Positions 51,185 to 63,000 of a stretch of 64,000 bases of DNA are shown here, piece by piece. A model generated the notes under the pieces. It saw nothing but the letters and a program-made list of their open reading frames with translations. It had not been told where the DNA came from and searched no databases. The position numbers were made by a program, and so were the translations under genes. This DNA comes from Struthidea cinerea (Eukaryota > Chordata > Aves > Passeriformes > Corcoracidae), in assembly GCA_013397865.1 (NCBI GenBank), contig VZTI01000606.1:1-64000 (forward strand). Reading direction: 5' to 3'. Each line of letters starts with the position of its first letter. Within the stretch, counting starts at the first letter, position 1.

Positions 51185-53880
51185 TGCCCTCCTCTTTCTA
51201 CACTTCGCAGCATTGCATCCTCCTAGATTCTTCCTTACGTTTAGCTGGTTCTGTAGCTATTTTGCTGAGTAAAAATTGCCTCCTTACACTCAGAAATTTA
51301 ATAAAAAGAAATAGCCAAGAAGGAGAATTGGCTAAATTCTGCACTGCCTTTTGCCCATCTATCCACCCCTAATCCCTGCAGTTCCCTATAGTGTTCAGTA
51401 TAGAAAATAACAGCGTCTACTTTCTTGTCTCTTTTTGAACTGATCAGTGATGGTGTCTTCTGACTATTTCCAATGGAGAAGATTGGGCCAGGGCCCAGGG
51501 TAGGCAGGACAGTGCACAAACATCCAGAACACACATTCAGCCAGAGCTTTGACATACCCATTTTGTTATTTTATATAACTCCATAGCTTTAAGTTATACA
51601 GTGATAGTTGCAGGTGTATGTCAGAGCACAGCCCCAAACAGCCAGCCAGGCTGGTAACACCCTGCAGTTCAGCTGAAGTTCAGAAAACCTAAGCCAAAAA
51701 TAGAAAGGAAGCATTACTCTAATCCAGTTGCTACAACAGCCCTCTTAGCAGACAATTTCAGCATTTTATGCACCAACAGTCAATGGTAAAATAGAGAAAA
51801 GGCCCTGGCTCAGGGTCATATCTCCCTGCTGCTCTGTGGCTGCCCTGGGCACTGAGCACTGTTTCCACTTGTTCTCATGCCCATCCAAGAAATGTTCAGG
51901 ACTTTTCTAGCAGTGCCATCACTTAATACAGATCAGGCAGGGAGAACTCAAAATACCATATGAGCCATCCCCCCCAAAAAACCAGATGTTCTCCGCTGCA
52001 CATGCGGCTCTGAATCCCGTTTTGGCAGAACAGACTTGAATCTACATTCCTCTTTCAAAATGTGCTGTGGGGAGAAAGAAATGAACACTTGCCCAGTTCT
52101 CTTAATTGTTACTGTTCTCTGTGAGAATCCTGGTGCTTTTCCAAGGCATCCTCCAGCTACATCTCTCCTTAAGGAAAACCTGCCTTCTGGACCCCATGGA
52201 AGTCAAGGTGTGAGATAGCGCCGAGTTCTGCAAAAGTTTGAGCTTCCACCTTTTTATGGACAGACCTCCAGGGAAGGGTCTAATACAGACCTCAACAGCA
52301 TTTTTGGTATTGTAGTCACATGCACTTGCAAAAGTCCCTATTGTGGGGATTCACCTGTGGGATGACTTCTCTGCTCCTCCAACCAAAAAAACTCAAACCC
52401 CAAATATAAACAAACAAAAAAACCCCTCCCCCCACTCGCCACAAAAAAGAACATACTGGAAAAGCTCTGAAATTCCAGCTAGGTTTAAAAATGGTATATT
52501 CCTAAGGGATAGCATCAATCTCACATTTCTCTGCACTTGGTGGAATCTAGGAGGAATTCTGGATACCCAAAATAGCAAGAAGACATCAGGGGACTCTGTG
52601 GGTTGTAATAGAACAAGCTTAAGATTCAAAACAGACCACCTGGATTGGATCCCAAAATTCAGATGGCAAAATTTCACCAGTGCTTGGGTTAATCAGAGAT
52701 GGCAAGTATGGCATTAAACAACAAACAACAACCAACCACCCAAGCAAAACTTAAAAAAAAAACAACCAAAAANAAATAAAAAAAAAACAAACAAAAAAAA
52801 AAAAAAAAACCAAACAAACAAACAAAAAAACCACACCACAACAAAACCCCAAAAGACAACACAAACAGCAAATTTTTGTGTTTCTCAAGACAAGAATACC
52901 TGCTTCTTCAACAGCAACAGAACAAGAGGTTCAAAGCTAAAGTACACTCTGGCAAGTTTGATTTAATGAAAATATATAGAATGTGTAAATGCATATGTGT
53001 ACTTTGAAGGTAAACTTTAAATCAAGAATCGTATTTAAAAAAAATAAGCATCTGATACCATTATAAAAAGTCCTCTGCAACATTAAGCAAGAGGAGAAAA
53101 AAACATCAGTTTTCCAAGTATCCTGAGAAAGCATGGGTTATACCTAAATGTATTGTACTGAATACTACCCTGCTCTCACAAAACTGTGGTGTCAACTGAT
53201 TAGAAACCATGTGATGCAGTTAACGGTAAAAATAATAATTGGGATAAAATTCAGAGAAAATATTTGCACTTCAAAAAGTAATAAAAATCTCCTCTGGTAT
53301 AATAAGAACAGGTCTAATGAGTTAGAAATGAAAATACAAAATGTCAGAAAACACCATCTAACAAAATTCCCTTGTGAAATTTAATTGAAGTCATCATATT
53401 TAAATATCAAAGGAAGAAAATGCATAATAAATCTTACTACACTGAGGATGCAAGTAATGAACTACATTCTTGGTATTATTCTGGAAAATGATCTTTAACT
53501 GCACTTGTGCAGCAGAAAAAAATCACTAAACTCCAAGAACTTTCTGGCTTTTACATTCTGCTATTTTTGTACTGGTAAAGCAATGGCAATTACACCTTTA
53601 CATACCTCTAAGGGTATCTTTTTAAGATACTATTCGTTTCAGTTGCAGTAGGCAACAACATATGGATGGACACATGCAATTACTGTTGTCAAGGTAAGGA
53701 CAGGGGCAACTTGCAAGTTACTGCAGATAAAACATTCCCTTCCCTCTCCCCGTCCTTTTTTTCTTTAAGGAAACCTTTAAAGTGCACTGAAACATCTCAT
53801 GTATACCTGTGTCTATCCTTATCTATGATTTAGGTCACAGAATTCAAATTAATTACCCAACACATTTTTGTATGAGGCAC
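51185..53880. other. Intergenic, downstream of MRPL39
   Basis: No gene was seen. ORFs of up to 124 codons (52,343-52,717) have no family resemblance. It contains the A-rich tract with the single N. Confidence 0.5.
52720..52866. repeat. A-rich CAAA/CCAA low-complexity tract with one undetermined base
   Basis: About 145 bp of A-runs separated by single or paired C bases (CAAACAAACAAA types). The only N in the window is at 52,773. The base-calling uncertainty fits a long homopolymer-rich tract, so the length here is unreliable. Confidence 0.95.
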
Positions 53881-53905
53881 AAACAAGTCATGTAAAAATA
53901 CACAT

Positions 53906-53911
53906 TTTATT
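53906..53911 (-). terminator. MRPL39: AATAAA polyadenylation signal, MRPL39
   Basis: A canonical AATAAA on the - strand lies 26 nt after the stop codon, so the 3' UTR is predicted to be only about 50 nt. Confidence 0.75.
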
Positions 53912-53937
53912 ATGTACATTTAGAGATTCGACTTAAT

Positions 53938-54021
53938 TTAAATTGATACAGTTTTTCCTTCTTCAGTTCCATCTTTTGCCTCAAGACGTTCTGCTGCTTC
54001 CAAATATTCTTCGTCAGTGAC
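53938..54021 (-). CDS. MRPL39: MRPL39 exon 10 (last), with stop
   Basis: The acceptor TTTCTGCAG precedes 27 codons and TAA. The tail is acidic and low in conservation (VTDEEYLEAAERL, ending GKTVSI), as is the C-terminus of the family. Confidence 0.93.
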   Translation of the reverse strand, partial: VTDEEYLEAAERLEAKDGTEEGKTVSI

Positions 54022-57000
54022 CTGCAGAAAGATACCAATTTTGTTATATTTTTAAAAATTATTTCACTCTCCTTGATCCTGAAAATCCTCCCCTCATACT
54101 GTCACTGTAATAGGAAAGGACAACCTACAAAGAGTATTATCTTCTCCAAAATTAAACAACCTGAAAGACAAGAATATTCAAACTAAGTTCAGGGAAGATG
54201 CCATGGGGCAGGCTCAGAACACATCCTTGGCTAACAATTTTCAGAAGACATAAAGTACTTTTTTTTCTGTCTCTTGCCAAATAAGTAAGTACAATTTTTG
54301 ATCTGAAGGCTCTAAAACAGCTGCTGTTTAATTTTTACAAAGACTTCTATGTTTAAACATGTATTGGTAGTGGTTATTTGGTTATATGTGGCATATATTA
54401 TTTTATATTATTTATTAATAATAATTTTATAAGTTCCATTTACCTTAAAATATTTTTAATTGTACAAATCATATCAAACAGTATATGGGGTTTTTTTTAA
54501 ATGGCACAATGCATTTTAATAACAGACCTCAGAAACAGTGCTACCATGTCCTCTACTAATCAAGCAGTTAGATTTCTGATTTCCGTTCACCTGTGAATAT
54601 TTCCATTCCTAAAGATACGTTCTTGAGTATACTACCTACCTCTAATCATTCAAATTGTCCTCTATGAGAGCATACCTTTGTGTTTGGTAACCTGTATTTC
54701 ACCACTAGTGAGACTTACCAGCCTCTTTGATCTTTCCAGCAGTTTGTGCCACACAGTGTGGTGAGCCTGCGTGAAATGTCATTAAATGATGTTAGCAGAG
54801 GTAAAAAATAATCTTATCATAGAATAGATTCTGACAAATGTATAGAAATGATGGCACAAAACAATAATAATGCCCAGTTCAAATGCCACAACTTACAATT
54901 TTGGTGTCCAATGTGCCCATATTTACGTGGGGGACTTGAATAAATGTCTACCCATCACATGCCCCATCCCTGGAAGTGTTCACAGCCAGGTTGGATGAAG
55001 CTCTGGAGCAACCTGGTCCAGTGGAAGGTGCCCCTGCCCATGCAAGGGGAATTGGAACTGGATGAACTTTAAGGTCCCTTGTAACCCAAACCATTCTATG
55101 GTTCTATGATTCATCCACTGTGTGGAATCCTTGAGGGGTTAATTGGCAAAAATGGGAATTATGCTTAGGAATGGAACACAGAGATGAGCTGAGGAACCCT
55201 TGAAAACTTCTCCAACTAAGACAATAGTACATGTGCTAGACCATAAGGTCAAAATCATGTAAGTCAACAGGAATGGGAATGAAGACTCCTGCCTCCACCT
55301 TCAGTTCAGCAAAGCCTTTGTTTAAGACTCATTAGAGCTAGGACTTTTTTTTGTTGTTGCTACATTTTACTTTGGTGTCATGAAATTCTTCAAATGGTGT
55401 ATTTATCATGAGTATAAATACAAAGTTCTGCTCTTTTAAGCAGTCAGTAGCCTTGATGCCAGAAGACTGGCATGCACAACTTAGGCAAGCAGAATGAAAT
55501 ATCCACACAGAAATTACACCACTTTCCATACTGAAAAATAACATCATGGGCCCTCTGATGCAAACTTTTCTAGTTCTGACTGCATATCCACAACAGTTTC
55601 AGGAAAATGAACCCTAAATATCCAACACAGTCATCATCGGGGCCCCCCCTTTTTACTGCTCCCAACTCTGAATTCCGTTTAGCTACCAACACAGCAGCTA
55701 ACAAAGATGGGAACATAGGCAAAATGTTCTAACTTAAAGAAGCAAAACCTGTGCAAAATGGATTACTTACCTTCAAATGGACTGGCAAGGACACACCCTG
55801 GAATCTCCTTATCAATTCAGACTGGTCAGTCTGAAGATTATGGGCTGCCGTTATCTCATACTGGAAACAGAAACTTGTCCTTGGAATATGAGGACCTTCG
55901 CTAATATCTACAAAGTCACCAAACCTGGGGGGATGAAAAAAACCCCAGCCTAGATGTCAAATATATTTGAAGTGAAGTACAATGAGATTAGGTTTTATTT
56001 TTGATTAGCAAATTCCAATCAACAGAAAGAAATTCCACACAAATCCCAAACCAAATCTAAACAAATCCCCAGCTCAGCATTTTTAAGTTTCCTAAACCAA
56101 AAGTACAGGTCACACAATTTCCTTAAATGAACTTAGGAAACTTAAACTTCAAGTCTAGGAAAGGATCTTAGGTTTAAAAAATCCTTGATACCATGTTGGC
56201 TCTAAAACTGGGATAACTGTCATTCACCAGAAGAAGATTCGTCTCAAAGATCGCCTACTTTCCACAGTACAGTATTTACAACCTGCACAGTTATTTCCCT
56301 TTCAGTTCTTGGAAAACTGCAAATCAATTAAGAAAAGAGAGACAGCACAGTACAGCAAAGAAATACTCAGAACAAACCTCTCCCAGAAATCAATAGGTAA
56401 GCCCATTTTCCCCCTTACTGAGCAAACCAGAGTGGGAGGAAGGAAAGAATGACACAACATTGTTCTAAAATTTCAAGAACCATCACTGCAAAGACATCTG
56501 TTCCTTTAGACAGATGTGGACTACAAAAACAAATGAGGAACTCTTTAGACATCTAGAAAACTGAATATCCTACAACAGCCTAAGATAGCGAGAAATTCTT
56601 TTAATTGCATGAGATACAACACAAGCCTCTTGCCTCCAGGCTAAGAACTCTGTATCTTACACTGTATCCCAGGATGCTGTTCTATTCTCATCTCCACCAT
56701 TACAAAGCAGTAACTTGCAAGTTAGGACAATCTTGACAACTTTGAAAAAGAAAAATCCATTATACAATGCTAACACTTGTTTTCAAACAAGTATTTGGTT
56801 TGTATTTTATTTAACCTGTCAAGCTGTAGAGATTTATTTCATTTTCATGTAAAAGCACTGAAAGCAGTAAGACTTCTGTGGCATTTACCACCCTTAACAA
56901 AACAAGAAATAGAAAGGTAGTATTACAAAGCATCACAAAATAATGGTTGTATTAAAAAAAACAAGCAAGCAAACCACCCCAAGCATCTTAAGACAGACCA

Positions 57001-60000
57001 CAGACAGTAATGAACACAAGTGATCTTTAAATTTAAAGCCGTCACAAGTAACCTGCTCTTCTCACTTGCAGAGAGTACTTGCAATATAGCCAAATGTTTC
57101 AGTGAATCATTACAGAATGGGAGTTCAGTTTTGCTTACCTATGTAACATAACAATTCCTTCCATATTCTGAGAAGCTTTTCTTTCTATCATCTCCATTTT
57201 GTATCTGGACAAGAAAAAAATATTTTAAAAATCCTCACCTTTAACACCTAGCACTTATAAGAACATTTCAGAAATTATTTCAATTCATATAAAATTCCTA
57301 AAAATCATGCTTGTGTTTATGTGAGCTTTGAGACTGGTTTAAATTCCTAATGACAACACATATTGACATGCTTCATTAACAGAGATGTTAGTCAACATCA
57401 GTTCATGAAAAAATTATGGAGATTATACTGAGCACCACTGAAAGGCACTTTAAAAATAATGCAATCACCAGGCACAGTCAACATGGGATCCTGAGACATG
57501 ATGTTTGGGAATGGTTCAATGCTGTGCGGGAGGTGGTTCACACTGGACACTAGGAAGCATTTCCTTAGGGGATGGTGCTCAAACACTGAACAGGCTTCTT
57601 GGAGAGGTGGTCGATGCCCTGAGCCTGTCACTGATTAAGAGGCATCTGGGCAATGCCTTTAATAACTTGCTGTAACTTGTCAGCCCCACATCGGTCAGGC
57701 AGCTGAACTAGGTGGTTGTTGTAGGTCCCTTCCTATTGAAACATCGATTCCAGTCTATTCTCTGCATATGTTATAGGAGGGCCATGCTCCCACAGCAGTT
57801 TTATTCAGAAAGATACAATGAACCTACTACTACAAATGAGAGTTTTTCAAGTCACCTGTAAGACTAAAGGACACCATCAGACCACCTAAACTGATTTTAT
57901 GCAATGTGTACCCCTCAACAGCTGGTCACCTACAATACAGCTAAGTGTTCTCTGTGCTTTCTATACACAATATCTAAAGGTACCATCAAAAGTGAGGTCC
58001 CACCTGCTGTCAATGCAGCCAGCAAAGTGGAGATGATGATCCATAAGTCACCTTCAGCATTAAGCTAAAAAACTTGCTATTTTGCCACTTGGGCTTCATC
58101 GTAGTTTAATTTTGGTTCACAAAATGATAAATTATTTATCATTTTCCCCCTACATCTCTCCAACTGCCAAAAAGCTGTGGACCAGAATTTTTTTTCCCCA
58201 AAACATAGCTGAGGTATTTTTCTCAGCGAAGAAGACAGGAGGTTTTCAACAAACCTTTTTTATAGCACAGACCAAAGTATTTTACCCATTTTTCCCCTGC
58301 AGAGTTCAAAAACTGCATTTCATCAAATCTTCATTTGAAGACACCAGGACATGAAAAATGTACATTTCTTTAAATACGGAATCCTTTCAGCAAAGGCTGA
58401 GACTAACTACCATGCCAAGGCTAACCGCCAGAGTTTCAATTTAATAGTAGTGGAATCTTGAAGCTCACTAGTGAACAAAAGAAGTCTTAGTCTTTCAGTT
58501 TGTCACAAAACTACATCCAATAAAGGTGCCTGGTATAGACCTCTGGAGAGAATAATTAGAACTAAGTAAGTTGGTGTGAGTAAGTTGGTGGAAAGAGAAC
58601 AGAGGCAGGCTCATTCAGAGCAGTGGGAATAGTACCTTCTTACTTCACCTGTCACATCTTATTTTAGATTTATAAAACCAAACAGAGATTTGACTTGATT
58701 TCTAATTGCCTCTTTGAAAGAAAGGCAAATTCAGACACTCACATGTTATGCTGAAACATTTCACGTGCTACTTTTGCTTCAACATGCAGTGTTTCAAAGG
58801 GCAGGTCTTGATGGATCAGCTTTTTGGCATCCCTTGTAAGAGAACAGAAGTTGTCCTAAAAAAAAGGACATAAAAATTGTAACCACCTTTTCACAGCTGT
58901 AGTGAACAGATAAAGAACAGCAAATACTAAACATTAGTCAAAACTAAACCCTAAATATAGCAATTTTACTGTAGGACTGTCTTACTATTATCGTAAGAGT
59001 GCCACAGATCATCACTGTTTTAATGGACAGATTCAATGCCCAGTCAAATCAATAGGCATTTTTCTATCGGAAACAATATATATTAACTAAACTGACCAGG
59101 TTTTCCCTACATGGTACTACATACACAGTCTTGCTACTGTTAAATACTCATCTATATATCTTGTCTCCCAGAGTGGTGTCTTCACTTACAAATAAGTTCT
59201 ACTGTGATAGATCAAAGTGAAAAAAGAGTACTGAATATTTAATAAATAAAAATTGGTCACCTTGGACCAGAATCTGAAGTTCTGAGTAACTCAGATTTAC
59301 TAGTAAATAAGCAATTGTTATGAGGTGAAATTACATTTATTATGTCATGTGGAAAATATTTCTAAATAAATTACTTCAGCTATAAGATCACATTGAAGAA
59401 GAATTCTGCATTGTACCAATATTACTGTGCTAGCCCCTCTGCTGGCTCTCAGGCACAAGAACAAGAATGGGCATCAGATGGGTAAAACATTTGTGATCAC
59501 AAACGGTTCTGAGATTCAGAGTGTTCAGATTATTAGATTAACTGCAGACCATGAAATATAAGCAAGCTATTAAGGGGAGCTGCAGCTGAATGTGCTTACA
59601 GGTTTTATTCAACAACAAATTGATTCTGCTGTAAGCCACCAAAAAATATGCACCTTATGCACACTTTCATTTTCAGAGGCTCTACTCACACAAAGACTGT
59701 GGCTGTATCTATATTACCAGACAAGAGCAGTTGAGGAGGAGATCTGTACAGTAACAAAGATGGCACTGAGGTCCCAACAGTCCTGTCAACTGTTTCTGAA
59801 ATTGTACTTCAGACTAGAATTTCTCTAGCCCCAGAGACCTAAAGCCTGTAAGCATGTGGAAGACAGCTCAAGGTTTAGCTTCATCTGAAAGGAACTCTGA
59901 GGGCACCCTGCCATAGAACCAGTGTGTGGTAAATGCAGAGATCAGCTCCCAAAGAGTACTCCTGATGTGCACTTAAAAAAAGGGAAAAAAAGCTCTGTCC

Positions 60001-63000
60001 CTTCTGTCCTGTTAAAAAAGAACAACTGGACAAAGACAAGCTATACAAGTTTTTGGGCTTACGTTTGAAAAGTGCTTACCTTTGCTGGTTTCCAGTCATT
60101 CAGTTTATTGTCCAAAACTACATCATAACAGAAAGCTCCAGAGATCACTGCAATTTCAATCCAAAGAAAAAATACTCATGTTTGTAACGAGGTATGTATT
60201 TCACAGTCATATTATATTCTTATACCAAAATGAATGAGAGGAAAAACAGAATTATCTTTAGAGATTCATCATAAAACATAAGTTTTCAGCTCTGATTATA
60301 CTATAAAATGACAGATTGAACTTGTGTTGTTTTAATCTCATTTCACTGAATGAAAAAATAATTTGAAAGGACTTTTAATGCAATGTCAGTATAACAGAAT
60401 CCCAGTAAAGAGAGGAAAAAATACACTGCTTCCCAAAACTGCATCTAACACTGCTGGAAAAAACCAAAACCGCTCACTTTAAAAATATTTCACAGTTTTT
60501 CCATTGTATGCTTCATATAATAAATGTGAACTATTAAATTATAAAGAGGAATTTATTGCATAGAGAAATAAGACAATATTAGACCTGAAGTAAAATGTTT
60601 ATCCATGACACAAGCATGGCACAAACTTCTGGTAAAAGCAACACAAATTTTTCTGATAGTTGTTACAACGCTCTTTCGTGTATATTCAGTTATGGCTATT
60701 TAAAAATCAAACCCATGAACCCAGTAAGCTCACACTATTTCTATACATACAGTAGAATGATATAGCTGAGTATATCCAAGATTATTCCAAATTCTGGTAG
60801 AACTGAAATATTTAATTGTACTTATCAATCACAACAAATGCTGAAATTGCTAAAAAGAGAAGCAGTTATAGCACTCCACATGACCAGCAACCAACCTTCT
60901 CATATATTAAATGCATAATTATGCAGTCTTTGTTATTGAAACAACCTCCTCTCTTGTGCATTTTCTCACTTTTCTAAATCTTAAACCAGATCACAGATGA
61001 GCAGAAGTTGTTACTAAGCTTGTTTGTACCTCAATAATCTTCCAGTTTGGTGTAGACATTGCCATTTTTAGTAACTCAAGTGCTGGACAAGGCTATGCAG
61101 TTATCAGAGCAAATTCCACAGAAAAATGTCACATCACATCTAGAAACCTTGCTCATGTCACTTAACAATACAGAGGTTTAGTTACTAATTTCAGGTATGA
61201 AATCCTAAGTGGTCTGAAACCCAGTGGCCACATGGACCAATTTTTTGAACGTTGATAACAAAATTGTTTTTAGTGTGCTTATTATAAATTAAAGGCAACT
61301 ACAATCACGTGTAATACGCATACAATGCTAAGTACCATCAATCATTGGAAAAGAAGCCTCTGATTTTATTCTAAGTTTGGTTATTAAACACTCACTTGAG
61401 AAGCAGCAAAAGACAATCAATATAAAACACTTTTATCACCTGGCACTTCTGGAGCTTTAACTAGGTTGACTGAGTATTCATCCTTGAATGCTTGCTTTAG
61501 CACACATGCCATGATCATGGCACAGGAACGCCAATACGCCTGCAAAGAGAATTTCAGAACATGGATTTATTGCCTAGAAGCTAATTATTCCACCCCCCAC
61601 AAACTTAACTGGATGATGCAGAAACCTAGCTGCCAACCCAAGCATTCCACCCCTGGAAGTGGTCAAGGACAGGATGGACAGGGCTATGAGCAACCTGGTC
61701 TACTGAAAGGTGTCCCTGCCCATGGCAGGGGGTGGAACTGGATGAGCTTTTAATGTCCCATCCAACCCAAGCTTTTCCAGGATGCTATGATTACTGTCTT
61801 TAGTATTTAAACTTCTATTCAGAGATGATTCTCCAAACAGAATCAAATTAAAAAAATCAAAACTGCACTTAGAATGCAAGCCAGATGTAACCCTGGAGTT
61901 AATTACATCTTAAATCATAGACTAATACAACAATTGAAAGGAATGCCAACAATTCACCTAGCCCATATGCTGGTCCAGCTAACAACAGCCACGATGCACC
62001 ATTAAAAAGACATTAAAAATGTCTGAACTTTAATGACAACAAAGTTCAAGAAAGCAGACAGGCATGGAACTGAAAGGTGCACACAGATTCAAGTGATCAT
62101 AATCAGGGCCACCTGCAATGAGGCAAGGTACAGAGAACCAGGGTCACCTACAATGGAATAAGATAATAACTTACCTTGTTTACTTCCTCTGGATCTTCAT
62201 CTTTGAAGGTAAGGAACTGAATTTCACATGATTTGGTCAAGGGTCTGTACATGTCCCAGATTTCGCCATCCACAAGAGCCAGAACAGATTTCTTGCAGTG
62301 CCATTCACTTAAATCTAAAGAAAGTAAAAAAAACCCTGGAGTATTTTAGATAGTTATTAACCATATTTCTCAGGATTGGCAGTTCAGACCGTAACAACAA
62401 ACTGCAAGTCTCATATTTGTAAATGAATTGGAAGGATGAACTGTGAAAAAAGCCTCCAAAAATTAACTGTTTCTACTTCTATTGGCAGCACAACATTCAC
62501 CATGAGGGGCTGGTTCAGGAGTCCATCCACTTACGCATGGCACAGTTGTATGGCGTAGAAAGAGCCTTGTTCATGACAAGCACACTACCAGGGTGCGACT
62601 TCCCAGTGTATTTCACTTCGATTTTCTCAATCCGTGGGTGAAGAGACAATTGTCTCTCTTTCTCTTTGGTGAAGAGCTCGTTACGCATCCGAACCACCTC
62701 ATCAGGTGTCAGCTGAGAGAAAGCTGGTGTGGAGATGTACCCTGGTGATAGGAGAGATACCAAGTAAGCAATACTCCTAGAGTAAGCAATCCTGGAGTGG
62801 GTCCAGCAGAGCATCCCTCTTATGAGGAAAGGCTGAGGGAGCTGGGCCTGTTCAGACTCGAGAGATGACTGAGACCTCATCCATATAGAGATATGGATGA
62901 GGTGTCTGGAGGGAGGGATCAGAGCACGGACCAGGCTCTGCTCAGTGGTGCCCAGCAATAGGACAAAGGGCAATGGGCAGGAAGTTTCACATGAACATGA

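Noticed and set aside
52343..52717. 124-codon ORF on the + strand
   Set aside because: It has Lys/Pro/Asn-rich low-complexity sequence and no family match.
62742..62973. 5' extension of the open frame upstream of MRPL39 exon 2
   Set aside because: A good splice acceptor at 62,742 separates it from the conserved protein, and the extension is CR1 and intron sequence.
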